A DNA stretch of 64,000 nucleotides from Oreohelix idahoensis (taxonomy: Eukaryota; Mollusca; Gastropoda; Stylommatophora; Oreohelicidae). Numbering within the stretch: position 1 is the first letter of the stretch; each line of letters starts with the position of its first letter. Positions 32,785-42,710 of the stretch are shown here, one piece after another. Location: positions 288,001 through 352,000 of the forward strand of contig JAMPIV010019879.1 in assembly GCA_024509875.1 (NCBI GenBank), written 5' to 3'. The notes beneath the pieces are model-generated. The model was not told where the DNA came from. It saw only the letters and a program-made list of their open reading frames with translations, and ran no database searches. A program made the position numbers and the translations under genes.

Positions 32785-35402
32785 TGTCACGTAGGGTTTA
32801 TATTCATTTAATTTCCTACAACTTCTTCCTATTCTTTCACCCGAAAATTCTCTCTTTTATTATCTCTGCATTTCATTTTTTCCTGTATATTTTTCATCCA
32901 TTCGTTTTGCGAATATTATTTTCATATAATTCGCAAACTTTACCTGTTTCTTTCTCAAAACTGAGAATCGCGCTAGGACGATATTACGTAGATGTCAGGG
33001 CTGCAGGGCGTCAGAAGGCGTGATAAGTCGGTTCGCTGAACATAGGACGTAGCAAATCGTCTACATTCTCACCGAGCGCGCGAGTTTCTTCTCGGCATTA
33101 GTCCCGGTGAGGTGTGATACTTTACATCTGCACCGGTCAGTATCCAGACATTTGTCTGGAAAATCCCAAACTGACACGGCGCTCACTTGGGCCATGGTCA
33201 GCTGTAGTGTGAAAACTGCCCTGCAATGGAGTCAGGCTGTCTGGGATTTGAAACTGACACGCGTACATCGTGGTCAGTAGGTGACAGTTACGACACGCGT
33301 TAAGCGGACGTAAATGTTGGGAGTAGGGGAGATAATTTCGCTTGGCGAAATAAGTTTGGGCCCTTTGTCTGATTTTAAGATATTGGCCAAGTTTGAAACT
33401 TTAATTTCATTCTCGCTCATAGACTCACAGTGATAGGTTGCTCGTAAACAGAATAGCTGTTAGCGAAGTATCTCAGTTTGTTTCGGCAATGTGTCGAACT
33501 TCTAGACTTCCAGAAATATTTTCAGCATTTTATTCTTAAGTTGTGCGACTACCTGTAATTCTGTGGTTGAGGTAATTAATATGATAGATATATAGATTTT
33601 GTGAGTGTTAAAGTGTTAAATCGCTTAATTCATTTTAATCTATTTCTTTAGCGCAGAAGAGAAATAAAGTGGTAGGCTATTATATTTTCTAGGGAAGCAT
33701 TCAGTGGAAAGCAGAATAAAATTAAAATTTCTAGCTTATAACGGCAATTGTAGCTATTTATAAATTTAATTTAACTGCTAATACTCAGTCGAGTGTATTT
33801 TTCTAAACTAACGTATAAACTCTAGAATCCAGCCTCATGAATGGTGACGGAATACGCACGTGTTCTTAATTTATGAGGATTGCTGATTTTTAAATATAAC
33901 TTACGTCACGGGAAGTTTAAATGATAAGCAAAGCTCTCTGCTTGCAAGTTTAAATGTAAGTTTTAACCAGTACAGATTCTGTTTATTATATTATATGTGT
34001 TATTTTTCCTCCACACAGTGAAAGTTTTGGGGTGACCCTAACTTTACCAGCACCTAGTAGTAGTTTCCATACTTGTGAAGAAATAGACAGTCCTTATTTT
34101 GAACCACGTGGGTTTTCTCAAGTAACACTGATCTGACGGTGCAAGTTAGACAGAAATACTAATATCCCTATAACGGGTTTTCAAAGACTGTAATGATAAA
34201 TACTGGACCTTGGAGCCAGCACTTAATTTCTTCTAGAAACTCTATATAATTTGCTGCCTGGTGGCGTGAATATTAACAATCATTTCCCGACTAGATTATA
34301 TCTTGTGGACAAATCTGTGGTGTGACTAAAGTGAATCCTATACTGAGGGAAGGCACCGACCTGACATTCATCATTTTTTAGAAACCTACGCTATTGACAC
34401 TGTGCTCTGCTAACTCCCGCGCCTGGAATAATTGTTAGGTGACTTAATCAGACATTTGAACAAATTTGCATACCCAAGTAGTCGTTCCCGGAGACTCCAA
34501 GTTAAATACGTCTTTTGGAACTGGGGACTTCTTGGCAGAAGACTGCATTTTTTGAGTCTGTGTGAAAATCTAAAATCAATGTGTTCCAAGAGGCAGCAAG
34601 CAAAGTCGTGAGTACAAGTATGAGAAGCCATGGCGGAATGAATGAGTGTACGCTGGTTTGAGTGATATTTTTCACTATTTTATCTTTGACACCCTGTTGC
34701 TGTCCTATTTGTTTTTTTCAATCTGCATAATTTGTTGCTAAGGCTAGAGTTCTTGTGTTTTGTCTTAGGTTAAATCAGATTTTTTTCAAACTCTGTGCAT
34801 ATAATTACGAGATAAAACAAAGACAACTCTTAGACTCAAACCCTATGTATCTGTGACTCGGGCGCCATCATCTGTTCTCTTAACGGGGCCGGGCTAAACC
34901 TAGAGTTAACACTATAACGGGGCTATCATCCTTGCAACATTTCCTTGATTTTTTATGACTATGTGTATATGTATTTTCCTTGATGTACTTTCTTTGATGT
35001 TGTGAGCCGATTTTTCCTGATAATAAAATCGCTCTTGAACTTAATAATCGTGTTTGGTCAGCTCGTTCTAGATAATATATATATCATTGTTATAGTTTTC
35101 CCACGTCTGTGTGTTTACCTGTCGTCACGTGTATGTGCGTGCCTGTGAGTGATAGAAATATACGTAATATGTATATTGGTGTAGTCTGTCTGACGCTGTA
35201 ACAACTGTTGTAGAAGATAGGTGAGAGAGAGAGAGAAGAATTCTTTTCGCTTTCAGAGACAGCCACTATATCAAAATCTATCATCTCACGTGTGTGGAAA
35301 TTCTATTACCTTTCACTAACTCTCACTGAGTCTATCACCCATTCAAACCTATTCAGAAGGGACCAAACCTAGTCTTAATTCTCCTATCGGAAATCTACGA
35401 CA
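32785..35402 (+). repeat. 5' LTR
   Basis: 2618 bp, TG...CA ends, nearly identical to the 3' LTR. Differences noted include gca/gta near 32868, gtg/ttg near 33492, ggcta/ggata near 33676, aacac/aatac near 34126, accc/actc near 34842, and length changes in T runs and in a (GA)n run. A TATATAA box at 34243-34249 and an AATAAA at 35022-35027 are candidate promoter and poly(A) signals. The minus-strand frame at 34410-34631 recurs in the other LTR and is probably not coding. Confidence 0.95.
34243..34249 (+). promoter_or_regulatory. Candidate TATA box in the 5' LTR
   Basis: TATATAA in 'actctatataatttgc', with an exact counterpart at 40779-40785 in the 3' LTR. It lies about 770 bp upstream of the AATAAA, which would imply a long R region. 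Position and motif only. Confidence 0.35.
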
Positions 35403-36157
35403 AATGGGGACTCGTTTCCGGTCTTTGAACTTAGAATAGGAAGACGAGTACGACAAACGTGGACTCGTCTATCTGGATTTTGTACTTAAGATTCTGTATT
35501 CTGATATAGAGTAAGAGTGTGATGTCTTGTGACTGTGTATCTTTTAAAAATAATTACCCCCTAGACTAGCGATCTGTTTACGGGCGTGCTGACCACACAA
35601 ACTAATAAGTTTTTTTTTTCCACAGCATCTTTGAATAATATACATTTTGGTTACAGGTTGATTTTGTTGGGATATATGTTAACTGCTGATTGTAATACTA
35701 AATGCTGGTAAAGTGGTGAGTGTATAACATTCACTGGGTACTGAGGCAGAACGGCGTTTGAACTAAGTTAAGGAGTGTGTTTCGGACTTTTTGTCCAGAT
35801 TAATTCCCTCCCTTACCCGATCTGACTTCAGGGGCGAACTTATAGTGGATTTTTTTTTAAAATTAAGGGATTATTTTTCTCTTTAATTTTTGCAATATTC
35901 TTTTGCTTTTCCACTGTAGCAACTTATTTTTCAGTGTAATCTTAACTACCATTTATTTGGCGTAGTCGTGTTTTGCATTGAGTGCTTTATTGCCGATTAA
36001 TAGCAGCGATAGTTAGATTTTATTTTGGAGGAGGTATCCCAGGGTTAAATATATCATCTTTTGATTTTTTTGGTAATTTTTTTTCTCGTAAGTGGTAGGA
36101 ACCAGGTTATTCTTTTTCCTATTCTCGTTCTCCACTAGTCTCAGTCACTGACCTAAT
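35403..36157 (+). other. Leader between 5' LTR and ORF, with candidate primer site
   Basis: 755 bp without a coding frame. Directly after the LTR the sequence reads aatggggactcgtttccgg. A tRNA primer site normally begins TGG within a few bases of the LTR, so tggggactcg (35405-35414) is a candidate. A similar gtggactcgtctatctgg occurs about 50 bp on. I cannot name the tRNA. Confidence 0.5.
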
Positions 36158-39100
36158 ATGGCCGAGAGGGCAAAGCTTAGACAACTTCTCAGGGACGAAG
36201 CGAGAGAGGAGGGACTGGAAGGAGAGGAAGCGAAAGCTTTTGTCAGAGACGAACTGGAGAGATATGATGCGGAGAGGAAAGCAGCTGAAGCTTTACAGCA
36301 GAAGAAGATGGATGATGAAATGGAAATCCGCAGGATGCAGCATGAGGAAAGAGAGAAAGAGAAGGAGAGACAGCATGAGAAGGAGAGGGAGGAGAGACAG
36401 CATGAGAAGGAGAGGGAGGAGAGACATCATGAGCTGGCACTTAAAGCTCTAGAGTTCCAAAGTCGTGGGGCTGCCTCTACCTCCAGCAATGGAGAGTCTT
36501 CTCCTCATTCTTCCTTAACTGACCCTGCTAACACTCAATCTCTTCAACTAAATGCTATGTCTTTCACTCTTGAATCTTTTCCTTGTCCAAATGAGAAGAT
36601 TGACACATGGTTAGAAAAATTTGAGAAAATTGCAACTCTGTACGGGTTAGAGAGGTCGCGTTGGAATATGAAACTTTCCCAGGCCCTAAAAGGTTCTGCT
36701 TATGATGTTTATTCTAAGCTGGAAAGTAGCCAACAAGACGACTACGATGTGTTGAAGAAAGCGTTACTGGAGCGCTTTGAAATGAACGCTCGCAAGTTTT
36801 TGCAACTGTTTCGCAACAGCCGGAAAGAGAATTCTGAAACTTTTCACCAGTTCTCATCTCGTCTTAAGGGATATCTAACAAAGTGCCTTGAGCTTTCGCA
36901 GCTCCCCTCTACCTATGAAGGTCTTGAGGAACTTGTTCTAACTGAACAAATAAAGAACACTTTGTCTGCTGATACCCGGAGATTTCTCGCTGAGCAGGGG
37001 GCAGAAAAACTTGAAGACATTTTGGAAAAGTCTGAGCGTTATCACAATGCGCTGGCTGAACTACCGGCCACAAAGCGGAAACCGACAGAGGAGCATTTTC
37101 GAAAACATAACCTAGAGCAATCTTCTCAGGCTTCTAACCAAAACAACCACAGAGAAACTGGACCTCAAAACCCCCCTCCTGAAAAATCCAAGTTCTACAA
37201 GAACAAGTACCCCAACCACCCCAAACAGTCTGATCAACCCGACCGCCCTACATGGCAGCGTAGCCAGAAAGGACAAGGTGGCAAAGGGAGAACCCCTGAG
37301 CACGGGACATATGATCAGACCGAGCACACCGAGCCGAAACGCATCGGATGCTTATTGACAGTCTCGCAAGGCGGAATTATTGACAGTGATTCCCAACCTG
37401 TTGGGGATAGACCCTCAACGCGAGGTACTGTTACTTTGAACGGTTCTCAAACTTCTTGCTTATTTGACACGGGGCTTTCTTACGATTGCATTGTTGCCAG
37501 AAACCTGGTCAAACCCGGTCAAGAGACAGCAGAGACCGTCCAACTTTGTGGAGTTCGTAAGAGTGAGGCACCTACAGCGCTTCCCATCGCATTGGTGGAG
37601 ATACACTCTGACTTTGTCAGAGGTGTGATCAAAGCGGCTGTTATGGATGATCCCATCTACCCAGTCATACTTGGCGGGAGATACGTGTGTATTGGGAAAC
37701 CGGAAGAGCCGATTGTGGCAGCTGTAACTACAAGAGGGCAAACCAAGAAGGAACGGGAGCCTGCGCCAAATTTGTTACCTATGGAACTTAAAGAAGCGCA
37801 ATACAAGGACCCGACTTTGGCACCCTGCTTTAGGAAACTGCCCATGGCGAAGGAACCAACACAGCACGGGGACATTTTTTCTAAGGATGGCGTACTTTAT
37901 CGGAGAACGGGCAAGCCTGACCAAGGTTACAACCAGCTCCTAGTACCGAAACAGTACAGAAGCCAAATCCTAGAAATGGGGCACTCTCTTCCCTTCAGCG
38001 GACATATGGGACAGAACGCCACAAACCAACGTATAACCACTCATTATTGGTGGCCAGGAGTAAACACTGATATTATCAGGTACGTCAAATCCTGTGCCCA
38101 GTGCCAACGGGTACCACCCAAGCAACGGACACCCCCAGTCCACATGGGTGAAATGCCAATAATGGGAACACCATTCGAACGGGTTGTGATCGACATTTTA
38201 GGGCCTTTCGACAGGACTAAAAGAAGGAACAGGTTCATCCTGACCTTAGTCGATACATGCACTTTATGGGCAGAAGCTATCCCGCTAACATGCGCAGATG
38301 CCAAGCATGTCGCAGAAGCCCTCGTGCAGATTTTCACTCGGTTGGGATTCCCTCAGCAAGTGTTGACGGATAATGGATCTCCATACCGAAACCTGTTGAT
38401 GGATGAGATCGTTAAGATCTTGAGGACCCAACACATCCACACTAAGCCATATACTCCGGCGGGAAATGGGCTCGTGGAACGTGCTAATGGAAACCTCACC
38501 ATGATGCTAAGTAAGCTGGCACAAGTGAAACCTGAAGATTGGGATCTCTGTATTCCTGCAGCATTATTTGGCTACAGAGAATCTCCTCATACTTCCACAG
38601 GATTTCCGCCAGCTACACTCTTATTTGGCAGACCCATTAAGGGCCCGCTTGAAGCCTTACTTCAGTCTCTGACAGACGAGAAGGCGGATGAGACAGTCGT
38701 CTCAGCAAGTAAATATGTGTCGGTTTTAAAGGAAAGGTTGAAACTAGGGTGGGACCTAGCAACGACTAACTTTAAGCGAGCTCGCACCAAGCACGCTAAC
38801 CGATACAGGAAAGTCGCGGAAGAGAGAGAACTGGAAGCAGGAGAGAAAGTTTTGGTGTTACTCCCTACTGAGAACAACCAACTGAAGATCGGATGGCAAG
38901 GGCCGTTTACCGTCCTGAAAAAGATTTCTAAGGCTAACTACCAGATCTCTATTGAAGGAAAGGAGAAGGTTTTCCATTTAAATCTCTTAAAGAGATACTT
39001 GGAAAAACCAGTGCCAACCTCCGACCATCTCCTGACGATCGCCAAAACTGACGAAGATGATGATAGTGGCAGGGATATTCCACCGCTATCACAGGAAATC

Positions 39101-39190
39101 TTTCAAAAATGTCAGAAGCGGCGACGCTCTTTCAAGCGCGCATGGGAGACATTCCGGGGGAAGGAAACTTTGAGGAGTGGACTTGAGTAG
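36158..39190 (+). CDS. Gag-protease-integrase polyprotein, no RT
   Basis: Intact 1010-codon ORF from ATG in 'aatatggcc'. Residues 1-105 are a highly charged helix with repeated EKEREERQH. Residues ~135-300 form a retrotransposon gag domain (FPCPNEKIDTWLEKFEKIAT, LERFEMNARKFLQLFRNSRK). No CCHC knuckle is seen. Aspartic protease at ~430-520 has LFDTGLSYDCIV with the DTG triad. Integrase at ~600-900 has the HHCC finger (GHSLPFSGHMG, SCAQCQR) and the DDE set VVIDILGPF, VLTDNGSPY and GLVERANG. Its C-terminal part reads KIGWQGPFTVLKKISKANYQ. The ORF stops at 39190, about 130 bp before the 3' LTR. RT must come from elsewhere if the element still moves. Confidence 0.93.
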   Translation: MAERAKLRQLLRDEAREEGLEGEEAKAFVRDELERYDAERKAAEALQQKKMDDEMEIRRMQHEEREKEKERQHEKEREERQHEKEREERHHELALKALEFQSRGAASTSSNGESSPHSSLTDPANTQSLQLNAMSFTLESFPCPNEKIDTWLEKFEKIATLYGLERSRWNMKLSQALKGSAYDVYSKLESSQQDDYDVLKKALLERFEMNARKFLQLFRNSRKENSETFHQFSSRLKGYLTKCLELSQLPSTYEGLEELVLTEQIKNTLSADTRRFLAEQGAEKLEDILEKSERYHNALAELPATKRKPTEEHFRKHNLEQSSQASNQNNHRETGPQNPPPEKSKFYKNKYPNHPKQSDQPDRPTWQRSQKGQGGKGRTPEHGTYDQTEHTEPKRIGCLLTVSQGGIIDSDSQPVGDRPSTRGTVTLNGSQTSCLFDTGLSYDCIVARNLVKPGQETAETVQLCGVRKSEAPTALPIALVEIHSDFVRGVIKAAVMDDPIYPVILGGRYVCIGKPEEPIVAAVTTRGQTKKEREPAPNLLPMELKEAQYKDPTLAPCFRKLPMAKEPTQHGDIFSKDGVLYRRTGKPDQGYNQLLVPKQYRSQILEMGHSLPFSGHMGQNATNQRITTHYWWPGVNTDIIRYVKSCAQCQRVPPKQRTPPVHMGEMPIMGTPFERVVIDILGPFDRTKRRNRFILTLVDTCTLWAEAIPLTCADAKHVAEALVQIFTRLGFPQQVLTDNGSPYRNLLMDEIVKILRTQHIHTKPYTPAGNGLVERANGNLTMMLSKLAQVKPEDWDLCIPAALFGYRESPHTSTGFPPATLLFGRPIKGPLEALLQSLTDEKADETVVSASKYVSVLKERLKLGWDLATTNFKRARTKHANRYRKVAEERELEAGEKVLVLLPTENNQLKIGWQGPFTVLKKISKANYQISIEGKEKVFHLNLLKRYLEKPVPTSDHLLTIAKTDEDDDSGRDIPPLSQEIFQKCQKRRRSFKRAWETFRGKETLRSGLE

Positions 39191-39317
39191 GAATTGGACA
39201 GAGATGGAGGGGGAATATGAGAGGGAAGAGGACAGACACCCCGAAGCTACGGTTATAGGAAATTAAACTCCATAACGTAGACATGGAGTGCTTCCATATC
39301 TTAAAGGGGGGAGGCTC
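39191..39317 (+). other. 3' non-coding tail with polypurine tract
   Basis: Between the stop codon and the 3' LTR. It contains gatggagggggaatatgaga and ends aaaggggggaggctc immediately before TGTCACG. The purine run is the expected plus-strand primer. Confidence 0.75.
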
Positions 39318-41935
39318 TGTCACGTAGGGTTTATATTCATTTAATTTCCTACAACTTCTTCCTATTCTTTCACCCGAAAATTCTCTCTTTTATTATCTCT
39401 GTATTTCATTTTTTCCTGTATATTTTTCATCCATTCGTTTTGCGAATATTATTTTCATATAATTCGCAAACTTTACCTGTTTCTTTCTCAAAACTGAGAA
39501 TCGCGCTAGGACGATATTACGTAGATGTCAGGGCTGCAGGGCGTCAGAAGGCGTGATAAGTCGGTTCGCTGAACATAGGACGTAGCAAATCGTCTACATT
39601 CTCACCGAGCGCGCGAGTTTCTTCTCGGCATTAGTCCCGGTGAGGTGTGATACTTTACATCTGCACCGGTCAGTATCCAGACATTTGTCTGGAAAATCCC
39701 AAACTGACACGGCGCTCACTTGGGCCATGGTCAGCTGTAGTGTGAAAACTGCCCTGCAATGGAGTCAGGCTGTCTGGGATTTGAAACTGACACGCGTACA
39801 TCGTGGTCAGTAGGTGACAGTTACGACACGCGTTAAGCGGACGTAAATGTTGGGAGTAGGGGAGATAATTTCGCTTGGCGAAATAAGTTTGGGCCCTTTG
39901 TCTGATTTTAAGATATTGGCCAAGTTTGAAACTTTAATTTCATTCTCGCTCATAGACTCACAGTGATAGGTTGCTCGTAAACAGAATAGCTGTTAGCGAA
40001 GTATCTCAGTTTGTTTCGGCAATTTGTCGAACTTCTAGACTTCCAGAAATATTTTCAGCATTTTTTATTCTTAAGTTGTGCGACTACCTGTAATTCTGTG
40101 GTTGAGGTAATTAATATGATAGATATATAGATTTTGTGAGTGTTAAAGTGTTAAATCGCTTAATTCATTTTAATCTATTTCTTTAGCGCAGAAGAGAAAT
40201 AAAGTGGTAGGATATTATATTTTCTAGGGAAGCATTCAGTGGAAAGCAGAATAAAATTAAAATTTCTAGCTTATAACGGCAATTGTAGCTATTTATAAAT
40301 TTAATTTAACTGCTAATACTCAGTCGAGTGTATTTTTCTAAACTAACGTATAAACTCTAGAATCCAGCCTCATGAATGGTGACGGAATACGCACGTGTTC
40401 TTAATTTATGAGGATTGCTGATTTTTTAAATATAACTTACGTCACGGGAAGTTTAAATGATAAGCAAAGCTCTCTGCTTGCAAGTTTAAATGTAAGTTTT
40501 AACCAGTACAGATTCTGTTTATTATATTATATGTGTTATTTTTCCTCCACACAGTGAAAGTTTTGGGGTGACCCTAACTTTACCAGCACCTAGTAGTAGT
40601 TTCCATACTTGTGAAGAAATAGACAGTCCTTATTTTGAACCACGTGGGTTTTCTCAAGTAATACTGATCTGACGGTGCAAGTTAGACAGAAATACTAATA
40701 TCCCTATAACGGGTTTTCAAAGACTGTAATGATAAATACTGGACCTTGGAGCCAGCACTTAATTTCTTCTAGAAACTCTATATAATTTGCTGCCTGGTGG
40801 CGTGAATATTAACAATCATTTCCCGACTAGATTATATCTTGTGGACAAATCTGTGGTGTGACTAAAGTGAATCCTATACTGAGGGAAGGCACCGACCTGA
40901 CATTCATCATTTTTTAGAAACCTACGCTATTGACACTGTGCTCTGCTAACTCCCGCGCCTGGAATAATTGTTAGGTGACTTAATCAGACATTTGAACAAA
41001 TTTGCATACCCAAGTAGTCGTTCCCGGAGACTCCAAGTTAAATACGTCTTTTGGAACTGGGGACTTCTTGGCAGAAGACTGCATTTTTTGAGTCTGTGTG
41101 AAAATCTAAAATCAATGTGTTCCAAGAGGCAGCAAGCAAAGTCGTGAGTACAAGTATGAGAAGCCATGGCGGAATGAATGAGTGTACGCTGGTTTGAGTG
41201 ATATTTTTCACTATTTTATCTTTGACACCCTGTTGCTGTCCTATTTGTTTTTTTCAATCTGCATAATTTGTTGCTAAGGCTAGAGTTCTTGTGTTTTGTC
41301 TTAGGTTAAATCAGATTTTTTTTCAAACTCTGTGCATATAATTACGAGATAAAACAAAGACAACTCTTAGACTCAAACTCTATGTATCTGTGACTCGGGC
41401 GCCATCATCTGTTCTCTTAACGGGGCCGGGCTAAACCTAGAGTTAACACTATAACGGGGCTATCATCCTTGCAACATTTCCTTGATTTTTTATGACTATG
41501 TGTATATGTATTTTCCTTGATGTACTTTCTTTGATGTTGTGAGCCGATTTTTCCTGATAATAAAATCGCTCTTGAACTTAATAATCGTGTTTGGTCAGCT
41601 CGTTCTAGATAATATATATATCATTGTTATAGTTTTCCCACGTCTGTGTGTTTACCTGTCGTCACGTGTATGTGCGTGCCTGTGAGTGATAGAAATATAC
41701 GTAATATGTATATTGGTGTAGTCTGTCTGACGCTGTAACAACTGTTGTAGAAGATAGGTGAGAGAGAGAAGAATTCTTTTCGCTTTCAGAGACAGCCACT
41801 ATATCAAAATCTATCATCTCACGTGTGTGGAAATTCTATTACCTTTCACTAACTCTCACTGAGTCTATCACCCATTCAAACCTATTCAGAAGGGACCAAA
41901 CCTAGTCTTAATTCTCCTATCGGAAATCTACGACA
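39318..41935 (+). repeat. 3' LTR
   Basis: 2618 bp, the same length as the 5' LTR because the small indels cancel. It is followed by the target duplication atatg at 41936-41940. AATAAA lies at 41559-41564. Confidence 0.95.
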
Positions 41936-41961
41936 ATATGTAGTAAATTCTACTACTAATT

Positions 41962-42174
41962 CATCTAAAACAAAGGTAATAACAATAGCAATAACAATGA
42001 GGATTGTGGTGCAGTGGGTTCAACTCACAGACATGAGAGGAAGTTAAGTCCACGGTGACAGAGGTGGGGGTAACCCCACGGTTATCACTAGAGGCACCAG
42101 CTAGCCACAAAGTGAAAAGAGTGCAGTTTCATAAGTCTGCCCATGCTGGTTTCAACGGAATTTCATGCAAGTTC
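41962..42174. repeat. ~205-bp repeat shared with 61306-61495
   Basis: The stretch from 'aataacaatagcaataacaa' through 'gcagtgggttcaactcac' and 'gtgacagaggtgggggtaac' to 'ttcatgcaag' is found again, inverted, at about 61306-61495 beside an I-group LINE 3' end. It contains a tRNA-A-box-like 'tggtgcagtggg'. Class uncertain: SINE-like or LINE-tail composite. Confidence 0.6.
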
Positions 42175-42499
42175 TATTAAACTACTACTCAACAATCTAT
42201 ACCGTCTACAAAATATACAGTAACTTCTTTTATTATCTCCTCTAAAACAAAAAGGTAAGAAAGCGGCATTATCGAGCAATTTATACTATCTACAAATACA
42301 TTACAACACTAAATAAACCAAAAGGAATGGCTTACTAGACAAAGAAATGGCTAATTTTCTACAGGAAACAAAAGCAATTTAATCCTATTCCAACAAAAAT
42401 TATTATGCTCACCCCTATTCAAATAATATACCCTGTTATCATCAAAGCATTAACACATTCTAAAGCAATTGAAAAATTAAAACATCCAACTGCACTTGA

Positions 42500-42710
42500 G
42501 AAACACCTCTACAAGATGTAGAATTATACATATATGTTGGTTGCCAAACCAGAAAAAGTTAGAGGGACAGACAGTGATATCAAAATAAAGATTTTAAAAA
42601 AGGCCTGAAGAGTTTTCACGGAATCGGAACATATTCAGAAATCAAAAGAAATCCAGTCCTACATAAAATAAAAAAATATGAAACTAAAATGACCAAGAAG
42701 TTATAGATTG
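42500..42710 (+). pseudogene. Old LINE C-terminal fragment with a monomer-like end
   Basis: Sequence from 'acaagatgtagaattataca' to 'gacagtgatatcaaaataaa' matches the LINE body at about 44098-44172, so a truncated relic of the same family precedes the next copy. It ends aaactaaaatgaccaagaag followed by ttatag, which looks like one shortened unit of the 44-bp satellite that begins 2 kb downstream. Confidence 0.6.

Larger units (their letters stand above)
32785..41935 (+). mobile_element. Ty3/gypsy-type LTR retrotransposon lacking RT
   Basis: Complete element of 9151 bp flanked by a 5-bp target duplication atatg (32780-32784 and 41936-41940). Two 2618-bp LTRs begin TGTCACG and end TACGACA. The internal region (35403-39317) has a leader, one 1010-codon ORF with gag, protease and integrase, and a purine-rich tract before the 3' LTR. 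No reverse transcriptase or RNase H is present. I count about five substitutions and four short indels between the LTRs, so insertion was recent. The integrase tail resembles Gmr1-like gypsy elements, in which integrase precedes RT (from memory). This could be such an element with its RT-RNase H end deleted. Confidence 0.95.

Noticed and set aside
34410..34631. 73-codon minus frame present in both LTRs as an accessory gene
   Set aside because: It recurs only because the LTRs are duplicates. There is no domain and no evidence for an antisense gene.
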